The notes: generated by a model from the sequence alone, not told the origin. Numbered from the stretch's first letter, positions 7,898 to 16,330 are shown. The stretch: 32,296 nt of DNA from Thermofilum sp. (GCA_020833575.1 JAJHRT010000004.1:1-32296), one strand, 5' to 3'. Translations and numbers: made by a program.

Positions 7898-8911
7898 ATG
7901 GCCAGGCCCAAGGTGTACGTCACGAGGATAATCCCGGAGCCCGGTCTTTCCATCTTGAAGGAGTGCTGCGACGTCGAGGTTCACCCATCGAAGGAGCTGC
8001 CGCCCTCCCGCCAGGAGCTCCTGGAGAAGGTTAGAGACAAGGACGGTCTCCTCTGCCTCTTAACGGACAAGATAGATAGAGAGGTCTTCGACGCTGCCCC
8101 GAACCTGAAGGTGGTGAGCACCTACAGCGTCGGATTCGACCACATAGACGTGGCTGAGGCGACGCGCCGTGGCATCTACGTCACGCACACGCCAGGTGTG
8201 CTCACAGATGCCGTGGCGGAGTTCACGGTGGGTCTCATCCTCGCGGTCACGAGGAGGATCGTGGAGGCCGACAAGCTCATCAGGAGCGGTGGCTGGGACA
8301 AGCCCTGGCACCCCTACTTCCTAACGGGGCCTGAGCTCAAGGGCAAGACGATAGGGCTGATAGGGCTCGGCAGGATAGGTGTCGCGGTCGCGAAGAGGCT
8401 GTCCTCCTTCGACGTGAGGATACTCTACTACGACATCGAGAGGCGCTGGGACGTCGAGACTGTGCTGAACATCCAGTACGCCGACATCGACACGATCCTG
8501 AGGGAGTCGGACATAGTGTCGCTTCACGTGCCACTTACGAAGGACACGTACCACTTGATCAACGAGGAGAGGCTGAGGAAGATGAAGAAGACCGCCTACC
8601 TCATCAACACGGCGAGGGGCGCTGTAGTGGACACGGAGGCGCTGGTTAAGGCTCTAAAGGAGGGCTGGATAGCTGGGGCTGCCCTCGACGTGTTCGAGCA
8701 GGAGCCGCTGCCCCCCAGCCACCCGCTCACCAGGTTCGAGAACGTCGTCCTGACCCCGCACATCGCGAGCGCGACGATCGAGGCGAGGCAGAGGATGGCC
8801 GAGCTTGCCGCGAAAAACCTCGTAGCGGTGCTGAAGGGCGAGATGCCGCCGGCACTGGTCAACAAGGAAGTGCTCTCAGTGAGGCCGCTCGAGAAAGTGA
8901 AGATGATATAG
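7898..8911 (+). CDS. gyaR: D-isomer-specific 2-hydroxyacid dehydrogenase (glyoxylate/hydroxypyruvate reductase type)
   Basis: VSTYSVGFDHIDV, GKTIGLIGLGRIGVAVAKRL, LINTARGAVVDTEAL, ALDVFEQEPLPPSHPL, LTPHIASAT. Confidence 0.85.
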   Translation: MARPKVYVTRIIPEPGLSILKECCDVEVHPSKELPPSRQELLEKVRDKDGLLCLLTDKIDREVFDAAPNLKVVSTYSVGFDHIDVAEATRRGIYVTHTPGVLTDAVAEFTVGLILAVTRRIVEADKLIRSGGWDKPWHPYFLTGPELKGKTIGLIGLGRIGVAVAKRLSSFDVRILYYDIERRWDVETVLNIQYADIDTILRESDIVSLHVPLTKDTYHLINEERLRKMKKTAYLINTARGAVVDTEALVKALKEGWIAGAALDVFEQEPLPPSHPLTRFENVVLTPHIASATIEARQRMAELAAKNLVAVLKGEMPPALVNKEVLSVRPLEKVKMI

Positions 8912-8993
8912 CGCCAGGAGTGAAACTTCCTCTTATTTACCCGCCCACGGCGTAGGCACGTCTTTTTTATCCCGCCATTGCTCTGTGCTCTGC

Positions 8994-9887
8994 GTGAGTA
9001 GTACCTGGCGCGAGGTGCGTAGGGTAGTAGAGCAGGCCGATGTTGTTCTAGAGGTTGTTGACGCGAGAGACCCCTGGGGGACGAGGGTGCTCAAGGTTGA
9101 GAGGCTGGCGGAGGAGCTGGGGAAGCCGCTAGTCATAGTGATCAACAAGGCCGACCTCGTTCCCAAGGAGGTGCTGGACAAGTGGGTGAGGGTCCTCAGA
9201 CGCGAGAAGGAGGCTGTGTACATAAGCGCCTCCAGGAGGCTGGGGACGAGGAAGCTCTGGGTTGCGCTGAAGAAGGCCACTGAGAAGCGGCCTATGAGCG
9301 TCGCCGTCGTGGGTCTGCCGAACGTGGGCAAGTCGACGATAATCAACCTGCTGCGGGGCTCGCACAGCGTGGGGACATCGCCTATTCCGGGATTCACGAA
9401 GTCCGTGACAAGGGTGAGGGCTAAGACGTGGCTCCGCGTGATTGACACGCCGGGCGTGGTTCCCCGGCTCGACGAGGAGGAGCTCGCCCTGAGGAGCGCG
9501 CTGCGCCCAGAGGCGCTCGAGGACCCGCTGCCTGCCGCTATGAGGCTGGTGCAGCTGATCGCGGGCAAGAAGCCTGAGGTGCTTGAAAAACTGTACGGCT
9601 TCGCCCCGAGGGGTGCGGGGCCCGGCGAGGCCTACGCGTTCCTCGAGGAGCTCGCGCGGCGGAGGGGGCTCCTGGGCAAGGGTGGGCAGCCGCTGGTGGA
9701 GGAGGCTGCGAGGGTTGTGCTGAGGGACTGGCAGAGCGGGAGGAACACGTTCTACCTGGAGCCGGAGGACTACGGGCTAGACGTGAGGGGCGGCGGGAAG
9801 GCGAGTCCACTCCGCGGCTCAGCCAGCGAGAAGGCAGAGAAGGTCGTAGACGAGAAGGCCGGCAGCGAGAAGGGAGACGTAGGGTAG
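8994..9887 (+). CDS. Circularly permuted YlqF/RbgA-type GTPase
   Basis: G-motif order NKAD, then GLPNVGKST, then DTPG; VVEVVDARDPWGTR. Possible leaderless GTG 8994 about 27 nt after TTTTTTAT (track start 8985). Confidence 0.88.
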   Translation: MSSTWREVRRVVEQADVVLEVVDARDPWGTRVLKVERLAEELGKPLVIVINKADLVPKEVLDKWVRVLRREKEAVYISASRRLGTRKLWVALKKATEKRPMSVAVVGLPNVGKSTIINLLRGSHSVGTSPIPGFTKSVTRVRAKTWLRVIDTPGVVPRLDEEELALRSALRPEALEDPLPAAMRLVQLIAGKKPEVLEKLYGFAPRGAGPGEAYAFLEELARRRGLLGKGGQPLVEEAARVVLRDWQSGRNTFYLEPEDYGLDVRGGGKASPLRGSASEKAEKVVDEKAGSEKGDVG

Positions 9888-10493
9888 TAGGACGCTGGCC
9901 CAGAACCTCTCTGCTGGCGGGATGTTCTCGGCTGGCTTCACGGCGACTCTGAGCAGGGGCTCCCCCCTCGCACCAGAGGAGGGGATGTACATGTGCTGCT
10001 TCGCCACGTACTCCTCCGCTGTGACGTAGCGCATCGTGAGGAGGGCGGCTACCTTGGTTGGAAGGCTCTGCCCCCTGAGGGCTTCGAGCGCACCCCTCCT
10101 GATGTTCTCTGCGGCGTTCCAGAGCGTGTAGAGCAGCGCGAGCACGCCTGCTGCAATCACAGCGCTAGCGGGCGGAATGAGGCAAGGCAGGGTCATGCGC
10201 GTGGGCGGCTCGAACAGGCCTATGAAGGCCAGGGCTATGGCGTCAGCCTCGCCCGCCAGCCTTGCCAGCTGGGTTAGGAGCGCGACTAGCAGAGCCAGGA
10301 GCAGCGAGAGCAGGTGCAGCTCCAGGGCGTAGAAACCCCTTATGTGCAGGTAGAGGAGCGGCGGGGCTGCGGCTAGGCTCCCCGCGAGCCAGATCTTGTC
10401 ATCCACCTCCCTCGTCTTGTAGTCGCTCACGCCAGCTGCCAGAAGCGTGGCCAGCACAATAGCCCGCCTAGCTAGGTCTAAGAGCTGCTCCAC
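9819..10493 (-). CDS. A24 family prepilin/preflagellin peptidase-like membrane aspartyl protease
   Basis: GVSDYKTREVDDKIW (first Asp) and GEADAIALAFIGLF (GxxD region), multiple TM segments. Convergent 69-bp overlap with the upstream GTPase ORF. Confidence 0.78.
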   Translation of the reverse strand: MEQLLDLARRAIVLATLLAAGVSDYKTREVDDKIWLAGSLAAAPPLLYLHIRGFYALELHLLSLLLALLVALLTQLARLAGEADAIALAFIGLFEPPTRMTLPCLIPPASAVIAAGVLALLYTLWNAAENIRRGALEALRGQSLPTKVAALLTMRYVTAEEYVAKQHMYIPSSGARGEPLLRVAVKPAENIPPAERFWASVLLPYVSLLAAGLLVYDLLCLLAG

Positions 10494-10541
10494 GAAGACT
10501 GAAGAAGGACTGCTGAATAAATAGGCCGCGCGCCGACCGCG

Positions 10542-10871
10542 CTAGAAGCCGAAGAGAGCGGCAAGTCCCTCCTCGATGCTCTCCTCAGGCGGTGCCTCCT
10601 CCTTCTCCTCTTTCTTCTTCTCTTCGGCAGGCTTAGCCTCCTGCGCTGGGGCTGTGGCAGGTGCCGCAGGCGCGGCTGCCACGGGGGCTACGGGCAGCGC
10701 AGCCGTCTTGAGGGCTTCGGCGATGTTCACCTCCCTCAGGGCGGCGACCATGGCCTTGAGCCTGGCCTCGTCGACCTGCACCCCCGCTGCCTCTAGGATT
10801 CTTCTCACACTCTCCTCCGTTATCTCGCGCCCGGCGTGGTACAGTATCAGGCTTGCGTAAACGTATTCCAT
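10542..10871 (-). CDS. rpl12: Ribosomal protein P1/L12 (archaeal)
   Basis: MEYVYASLILYHAGREITEESVRRILEAAGVQVDEARLKAMVAAL..., Ala-rich hinge, charged tail, terminal EEGLAALFGF. Confidence 0.96.
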   Translation of the reverse strand: MEYVYASLILYHAGREITEESVRRILEAAGVQVDEARLKAMVAALREVNIAEALKTAALPVAPVAAAPAAPATAPAQEAKPAEEKKKEEKEEAPPEESIEEGLAALFGF

Positions 10872-10936
10872 GGTTACCGCCGCTCTGCTCCGCGAATCGG
10901 GCCTTTAAAAGTATTGCGCGCGGCGCGCTATGCGTG

Positions 10937-11989
10937 TCAGCCCCCTACAGCAGCGCGCACAGCGTCCGCAAGCACGCGGACCGGATCCTGGAAGGTCTCC
11001 TTCAAGCGGGCAAGCACCTGCTCCCAGCTCCTCGGCTGGCGCCCTCGGCGCGCCAGCAGGCCGAGCTTGTCTCGGCTCAGGGGGGGCTGGTAGAGGGGGA
11101 AGCCCCTCAACTTGAAGTACTCGAAGACGGAGAGCCTGCCGGGGTAGGTGCTGACTGCTGGCGTGCCGAGGAGGGCGGCTTCGACAGCCATGGTGCCTCC
11201 CCCGGTTATGACGAGCGCTGCGTAGAACTCGAGGCTGAGGAGGTCCGTGGGCTTCTCCAGGAACTTCACCCTTCCTGTCCATGGTGCTAGGGCGCGCCTC
11301 GCTGCGCGGGCTTGGTCGGGGTAGCGCGGGTAGACCAGCAGGCTCAGGTCGGTGGTCTTCAGCAGGTGCACAGCGAGCTGGAGCGGCGCTTCGAAGGCCG
11401 CGCGCCTGGATGGGTAGTAGTAGGCTTTTTCCTCGCCGAGCCTCACGACAGCGTAGTTGAGGGGCTCCAGCCCTAGCTCCTCGAGGTGGTGCTCCCTGGG
11501 TCCCTCCCCTCTGAGCACCCTGGCGAGCTCGAATACCCCTTCGAAGGTAACGAGTGTTGTGAGACCCGCGTAGGCGGAGAGCTCCTGGGCGATGAAGCTG
11601 GGGATTACGACGAGCCTGGAGAGCGGTAGGGCGAGCCTGTTTACAGCGTCGGAGTGCGGTGAGTCAGTAGCGGCAACGGTGGGTATGCCGAGCCCGAAGG
11701 CTACCCTAGAGGAGTCAGGGCTTACGAACGTCACGTGGACATCAGGGGCCTCGCTCAGGGCTATCCGTGCGAGCCTGCGCGACCTCTCGATGCTCTGCCT
11801 GAGTTTCCCAGCTAGGCTGCGGCCACCGTGCCTGCCGACCACGTAGAACTTCCTCCACAACCTGCGCGCCAGCTCCACGTTGAGGTCGTAGTCCCTCGTC
11901 GTGAGGAAGACATCCCCGGGGAGCTCCGCCTGGAGATAGGAGAAAAGCACGACCTGCTTCGGCGTCAGCGCCTCTACCCAGACCCTCAC
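10937..11989 (-). CDS. DUF354 family protein (glycosyltransferase B-like fold)
   Basis: FLTTRDYDLNVELARRL, YVVGRHGGRSLAGKL, PDVHVTFVSPDSSRVAFGLGIPTVAATDSPHSDAVNRL, TGGGTMAVEAALLGTPAVS. Confidence 0.85.
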   Translation of the reverse strand: MRVWVEALTPKQVVLFSYLQAELPGDVFLTTRDYDLNVELARRLWRKFYVVGRHGGRSLAGKLRQSIERSRRLARIALSEAPDVHVTFVSPDSSRVAFGLGIPTVAATDSPHSDAVNRLALPLSRLVVIPSFIAQELSAYAGLTTLVTFEGVFELARVLRGEGPREHHLEELGLEPLNYAVVRLGEEKAYYYPSRRAAFEAPLQLAVHLLKTTDLSLLVYPRYPDQARAARRALAPWTGRVKFLEKPTDLLSLEFYAALVITGGGTMAVEAALLGTPAVSTYPGRLSVFEYFKLRGFPLYQPPLSRDKLGLLARRGRQPRSWEQVLARLKETFQDPVRVLADAVRAAVGG

Positions 11990-12010
11990 CGCGGAGCCAC
12001 CGCGCGGGAG

Positions 12011-12277
12011 CTACCATGCGAGCTCTTCCCGAGCAGGCTCGGGGTTCCCGGGCAGCTTCTCCACCTCCCTAGAGATGTAGAACATGAGGGCTGTGAGCCC
12101 CAGGAAAACCGCCGTGAAGATAACGCCGATCGCGATCATCGCGCCCCTGGAGGACTCTGGCGCGTACCAGGGGTAACCGCCGAGCACGTAGTCCCCGACT
12201 ACCAGCGGCTGAGGGAACCAGTACAGGGTTATCGCCACCACCGATAGAGCAAGCACTAGGAGGGCCTTTAGCCTCAT
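12011..12277 (-). CDS. Small membrane protein, two predicted TM segments, unknown function
   Basis: 88 aa, hydrophobic N-terminal and central helices; follows orderly minus-strand spacing. Confidence 0.55.
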   Translation of the reverse strand: MRLKALLVLALSVVAITLYWFPQPLVVGDYVLGGYPWYAPESSRGAMIAIGVIFTAVFLGLTALMFYISREVEKLPGNPEPAREELAW

Positions 12278-12335
12278 GCGAGCCGAGCTAGAGGGGGTGC
12301 CCCGAGGTATTAAAGGGCTCCGCTCGCGGAAAGCG

Positions 12336-12341
12336 TTATAT
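12336..12341 (+). promoter_or_regulatory. TATA-like element (TTATAT) for the C/D sRNA candidate
   Basis: Centred about 26 nt before the expected 5' end at about 12364. Confidence 0.4.
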
Positions 12342-12362
12342 CGGTCTGAGCCCCCAGCGAGC

Positions 12363-12423
12363 GTGGATGATGAAGCCGCTCCAGTCTAAGAGGATGCGTG
12401 ACTGGCTCGCGACGATCTGAAAT
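12363..12423 (+). ncRNA. Candidate C/D-box sRNA
   Basis: C box ATGATGA at 12367-12373 and D box CTGA at 12417-12420; possible weak D' TCTA 12385-12388 and degenerate C' near 12392-12401; correctly spaced upstream TATA. Confidence 0.5.
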
Positions 12424-12446
12424 CACTTTCGCCGTTCTACCATGGA

Positions 12447-13640
12447 GTGAGCGAAAAGCCCTCCCGACCTCTCTACCTAAGGGGGCTTGGGTTGAAGCTC
12501 CTGGTCAAGCCCGAGTCTCTCTCGAGCAGGTACGTGCCACCAAGGCTGCCGCACAGGGACGAGCAGGTGGACAGGCTTTACTCGCTTGTGAGGAGCTCGC
12601 TAGAGGGCGCTGCTCAGGTCGTCCAGCTCATAGGCCCGGTGGGCACGGGGAAGACTTCGTCGGACGCACTTGTCATGAGGAGGCTAGTTGAGGAAGCCCA
12701 GGTCACCCACCTCTACGTGAACCTCAAGCTGCTGAGCGAGCCCTCCCCCTGGCTCGTCTTCTCGCACCTGGCCTCGCAGCTCGGCGCGAGGATCTCCAGG
12801 AGCATCAGCGCTGGGGAAGCCTTCTTGAAGCTCACGAAGCTTATTGAGCGCGAGAGCCCGAGGCGGGTGGTGATCACGGTGGACGAGGCAGACGAGCTCG
12901 TGGGGACGCGCTCGCTGAAGGGCGGGAGGGTTGTCTACAGCCTGACGAGGCTGCAGGAGCTCGGCGTCCGCAACGTAGCTGCCGTGATCTTCATCGCGCG
13001 CAGGGAGGAGTGGAGCATAGGCCTCAGCGCAGAGGAGAGGAGCACTCTCGGGCGCTTAGTCGTGAGGTACCCGCCCTACACGTACGAGCAGATCGTGGAC
13101 ATCGTGCTGTACAGGGTTGCAGACGCCTTCAGGAGTGGAGCCTTCCTGGAGGAGGCGGCGGAGCTCATCGCCCGGGTCACGCTCGACCTGTTCGAAGGGG
13201 ATATCCGCGCGGCACTGGACCTGGCCCTCTACGCCGGGCTGATCGCGGAGAACGAGGGTGCTGACCGCGTCTCGCAGAAACACGTCGAGAAGGCGGTCGC
13301 GCAGCTGAGCGGCAGGAACCTGGTCTCCGAGGAGCTCGTGGACACGCTGTCGCGGAAGGAGAGACTGGTGCTGGCCGCAGCTATCCTAAGCGCGCTGCAG
13401 CTGGGCCAGCTCTACGTGCCGCTCTCGCTTCTCAAGGAAAGCGTGGACGCACTAGCCCGGCACGCCAACGAGAAGATAACGGAGGAGGAGAGGGATGCGG
13501 CGCTGCAGAAGCTGCACGACGCCGGGCTCCTCAAGGTGAGCGGGCCCCTGAGAGTTTACGTGGCCGCCGCGGGCTTCACAGAGCCAGGGGAGTACGCCAG
13601 GAGGGTTCTCGAGAAGCTGGGTTACGCAGCGCCGCTCTAG
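12447..13640 (+). CDS. cdc6: Orc1/Cdc6-type replication initiator
   Basis: PPRLPHRDEQVDRLYSLV, Walker A GPVGTGKTSS, Walker B VVITVDEADEL, winged-helix C-terminus. Confidence 0.88.
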   Translation: MSEKPSRPLYLRGLGLKLLVKPESLSSRYVPPRLPHRDEQVDRLYSLVRSSLEGAAQVVQLIGPVGTGKTSSDALVMRRLVEEAQVTHLYVNLKLLSEPSPWLVFSHLASQLGARISRSISAGEAFLKLTKLIERESPRRVVITVDEADELVGTRSLKGGRVVYSLTRLQELGVRNVAAVIFIARREEWSIGLSAEERSTLGRLVVRYPPYTYEQIVDIVLYRVADAFRSGAFLEEAAELIARVTLDLFEGDIRAALDLALYAGLIAENEGADRVSQKHVEKAVAQLSGRNLVSEELVDTLSRKERLVLAAAILSALQLGQLYVPLSLLKESVDALARHANEKITEEERDAALQKLHDAGLLKVSGPLRVYVAAAGFTEPGEYARRVLEKLGYAAPL

Positions 13641-13746
13641 CGGCAGCGCCGCGCCGGAGTGCCTGCCGCAGTGGTTTTCGCCGCCGTGAGCACGCACTAA
13701 GCGCTGCTTTAATCTTGGTGGGCGTAACACGGGGAGGGGTTGCTGA

Positions 13747-14457
13747 GTGGAAGTAAAGGTGGACGACAGGGAGCGCAGGTCGCCGGTGATCCCGGAGCTC
13801 GTGAGGCTGGGCTTGAAGCCTGTCTTCGAGAGGCTGGAGGTGGGAGACTACGTGGTCGGTGATGTCTACGGTGTGGAGCGGAAGAGCGCCGACGACTTCG
13901 TGAACTCCATCATTGACAAGAGGCTCTTCGAGCAGGCGAGGCTCCTCCGCGAGGCCTACGAGAAGCCTCTGATCGTGGTGGAGGGTGATCTCGAGCTCGC
14001 AGTTGCGGGTAGAGGGGTGAGGATCAACCAGGTCCTGGGCGCGCTGCTCGCGCTCGCCGAGATGAGGGTACCAGCAGTGCAGGTGTCGAGCCCCGAGAGG
14101 ACGGCGCTGATCATCTATCTGCTCTCGAGGAGGCTGGAGAAGGACAGCGAGTACCTGACGCCTGTAAAGAAGAGGGTTGTCAGGAAGGACAGCGGCAGCG
14201 TGCCTATAGCTCAGCTGAACCTTCTCGCAACCCTCCCCGGCATCAGCAGCACTACAGCGAAGCGGCTGCTGGAGCACTTCAGAACTCCGAGGCGGTTCTT
14301 CCTGGCTTCGCCCGCTGAGCTGCGCAAGGCTGGGCTTGGCCCTAGGAAGATTAGCAGAATTCTCGCGGTCCTGGACACCGACTTCACCCAGACGTTCTTC
14401 TCGCCACAGGAAAGGGAAAACGATAAAAGCGCCGAGGAGGATATGACAGAGGGATAG
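13747..14457 (+). CDS. xpf: XPF/ERCC4-type nuclease (short archaeal XPF) with C-terminal HhH2
   Basis: VDDRERRSPVIPELVRLGL, VGDYVVGDVYGVERKSADDFVNSI, LPGISSTTAKRLLEHF. Confidence 0.93.
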   Translation: MEVKVDDRERRSPVIPELVRLGLKPVFERLEVGDYVVGDVYGVERKSADDFVNSIIDKRLFEQARLLREAYEKPLIVVEGDLELAVAGRGVRINQVLGALLALAEMRVPAVQVSSPERTALIIYLLSRRLEKDSEYLTPVKKRVVRKDSGSVPIAQLNLLATLPGISSTTAKRLLEHFRTPRRFFLASPAELRKAGLGPRKISRILAVLDTDFTQTFFSPQERENDKSAEEDMTEG

Positions 14458-14461
14458 AGCC

Positions 14462-14767
14462 TTGGCTGGGATAAGAGAGGAAGATGTGATCAACGCCCTG
14501 AGGGAAGTCTACGACCCAGAGCTGCCCTTCAACGTGGTGGACCTGGGGCTTGTGTACGGCGTCGAGGTAAACGGGAGGAAGGTAAAGGTGAAGATGACCC
14601 TGACCGCCATCGGCTGCCCCCTCTCCGTCTACCTAGTTGACATGGTGGAGGAGACTATCAAGCAGAAAATACCGGAGGTGGAGGACGTAGAGGTGGAGCT
14701 CGTCTTCGATCCTCCCTGGACACCCGACCGCATGGCCCCCGAGGTCAGGCGGCTCCTGGGGCTCTAG
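14462..14767 (+). CDS. MIP18/DUF59 family protein (Fe-S assembly, PaaD/SufT-like)
   Basis: LREVYDPELPFNVVDLGLVYGVEV, MTLTAIGCPLSVYL, VELVFDPPWTPDRM. Confidence 0.92.
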   Translation: MAGIREEDVINALREVYDPELPFNVVDLGLVYGVEVNGRKVKVKMTLTAIGCPLSVYLVDMVEETIKQKIPEVEDVEVELVFDPPWTPDRMAPEVRRLLGL

Positions 14768-14803
14768 CGGGCGGCGTGCCAGCCCCTCGGCCGAGTTGGC
14801 ACG

Positions 14804-15466
14804 GTGCTGTGCGTGTCCGAGTGCTCTCCTGCAATCAGCGAAGCCGGGGTCTACCCGGTATCCGAGGACACGCTGCTCCTAGCACGCTTCGTGGAGCGCG
14901 CAGGCCGCGTTGGAGTTGCTGTTGAGGTTGGCTGCGGTAGCGGGCTTGCAACACTGGAGTTAGCCCGCCGAAGCGAGTACACTGTCGGCGTGGACATAAG
15001 CGAGCAAGCAGCACTAGCCGCGAAGTCCCGCGTCGAGAGGCTGCCCAACGTAGACGTCGTCGTGTCAGACAGACTCTCCGCCCTTAGGGAACGCTCAGCA
15101 GACCTGGTCGTGTCTAACCCACCCTACCTGCCCTGCGACTACTGCAGCGAGCCACTATGGTGCGGTGGCACCAGCGGGGTTGAGTTCTCTGCAAAGCTAG
15201 CCCTGCAGGCTGCGGAAGTCCTCAAGGAGAACGGCAGCTTCGTCGTCCTCGCCTCCTCCCTCGCCGACGTTGAGAGCCTTGTCGAGCTCATGAGGGAGGT
15301 GCTCGGCGAGGTTGCTGTTGAGGAGGAGTACAGGATCGGGCTATTCGAAACCCTTTATATACTCCGTGCCAGGAAGATCCCACTGCATAGTGATGATATA
15401 CCCGAGAAGGTTCTTCGTGGTAAAGGGGAGGGGGCTGAGCAGGACGTCCGACCTCCTAGCCTTTAA
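14804..15466 (+). CDS. HemK/PrmC-related class I SAM methyltransferase
   Basis: VYPVSEDTLLLARFV, VEVGCGSGLATLELA, catalytic SNPPYLP, ends after LFETLYILRARK with a short tail. Confidence 0.85.
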   Translation: MLCVSECSPAISEAGVYPVSEDTLLLARFVERAGRVGVAVEVGCGSGLATLELARRSEYTVGVDISEQAALAAKSRVERLPNVDVVVSDRLSALRERSADLVVSNPPYLPCDYCSEPLWCGGTSGVEFSAKLALQAAEVLKENGSFVVLASSLADVESLVELMREVLGEVAVEEEYRIGLFETLYILRARKIPLHSDDIPEKVLRGKGEGAEQDVRPPSL

Positions 15467-15866
15467 CAACGCGTTGAAGAGCGCCGGGATACACCAGCTG
15501 AACCTAGTCCCGGTCTCCTCGATTCTGCCCCCAGACGCCGAGGAGGAGGACTACCACCCCCTTCCCCCGGGCGCCGTAGCATTCGTGGTGATGAGTGAGA
15601 AGAGGGCAAAGGGTCCTGCTAAGATAAGCGCAGGTGTCTCGTGGGCTAGGGGCAGGCCGCACGGCTACGTCCTCGAGTTCCACGATGGCAACTCCTCCCA
15701 GGAGACCTTGAAGCGGCTGGAGAGCATGTGGCAGGAGATAGTGGAGGGTGAGCGACTCAACCTAGAGAAGCCGAGGTACGTAGTGGAGGAGCTCGAGGTG
15801 CCAGAAGGGTTCTACGGCTCCGTGGTTGCAGCTCTCGTGTTCTCAAAAATAGACTACTACCCATAG
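15393..15866 (+). CDS. pdaD: Pyruvoyl-dependent arginine decarboxylase
   Basis: MIYPRRFFVVKGRGLSRTSDLLAFNNALKSAGIHQLNLVPVSSILPP (Ser-Ser self-cleavage site), AGVSWARGRPHGYVLEFHDGNSSQETL. ATG 15393 (or GTG 15390) rather than the track start 15312. Confidence 0.88.
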   Translation: MIYPRRFFVVKGRGLSRTSDLLAFNNALKSAGIHQLNLVPVSSILPPDAEEEDYHPLPPGAVAFVVMSEKRAKGPAKISAGVSWARGRPHGYVLEFHDGNSSQETLKRLESMWQEIVEGERLNLEKPRYVVEELEVPEGFYGSVVAALVFSKIDYYP

Positions 15867-15949
15867 CGTGAAAGCGGGGGATCAGCCCGCCCGTTCGAGC
15901 ATCATCTCCTGCTCATCCTCCAACGCGCTCCTCATCTCCCCGCAGTGCT

Positions 15950-16192
15950 CTAGCGCGACGAAGCTATAAGCGTAGAGGTTCTGGTCACACCGGGCATGTT
16001 CCTTATGTTGGTGACCACCTTGTCCAGGAGCTCGAGCGCCGGAACCTCGAGCTTTGCGATCACGTCATATTCTCCGTATATGATGTAGGCCTCCTCCACG
16101 TACTCCAGCCCTCTAAGAGCCTTGAGAACCTCGTCCTCCTTGCCCACCTGGGTGTTGACCAATACAAAGACTTTGATCCTCTCAGAGCTCAT
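15950..16192 (-). CDS. Stand-alone Lrp/AsnC effector-binding (RAM) domain protein
   Basis: IKVFVLVNTQVGKEDEVLKALRGLEYVEEAYIIYGEYDVIAKLEV...TNIRNMPGVTRTSTLIA; no HTH domain. Confidence 0.85.
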   Translation of the reverse strand: MSSERIKVFVLVNTQVGKEDEVLKALRGLEYVEEAYIIYGEYDVIAKLEVPALELLDKVVTNIRNMPGVTRTSTLIASSR

Positions 16193-16277
16193 GGTTATGC
16201 AGTAGTTCACTGATCAGTTTTGGAAAATAAGCTTTACTATGGGAGACCCGATGTCGTTTTTCGGTCCGAGAAGGGAA

Positions 16278-16330
16278 CTCTAGCGCGCAACCACCCGGAG
16301 AAAGACCGCTGCCATCTCTGCGCGCTAGAG
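16278..16330 (-). repeat. Perfect 12-bp inverted repeat CTCTAGCGCGCA / TGCGCGCTAGAG, 29-nt loop
   Basis: Arms 16278-16289 and 16319-16330; one arm contains the TAG stop of the presenilin-like gene. Confidence 0.7.

Noticed and set aside
12427-12456. TTTCGC...GCGAAA dyad around the orc1/cdc6 start, considered as an ORB or autoregulatory site
   Set aside because: Six-base arms and no match to the ORB core that I can recognise.
14375-14454. Possible PIP box in the XPF C-terminus (DFTQTFFSPQE)
   Set aside because: Does not fit QxxLxxFF spacing; cannot be supported by eye.
13576-14493. 305-aa minus-strand ORF
   Set aside because: Antisense to the XPF nuclease gene.
15879-15935. Short minus-strand ORF (MRSALEDEQEMMLERAG) downstream of the RAM-domain gene
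   Set aside because: Only 17 codons, no homology visible; a GCGGG/CCCGC hairpin nearby may simply be a terminator.
16262-16308. CGGTC/GACCG pairing that would turn the 12-bp hairpin into a pseudoknot
   Set aside because: Only 5 bp in GC-rich DNA; too likely by chance to claim.
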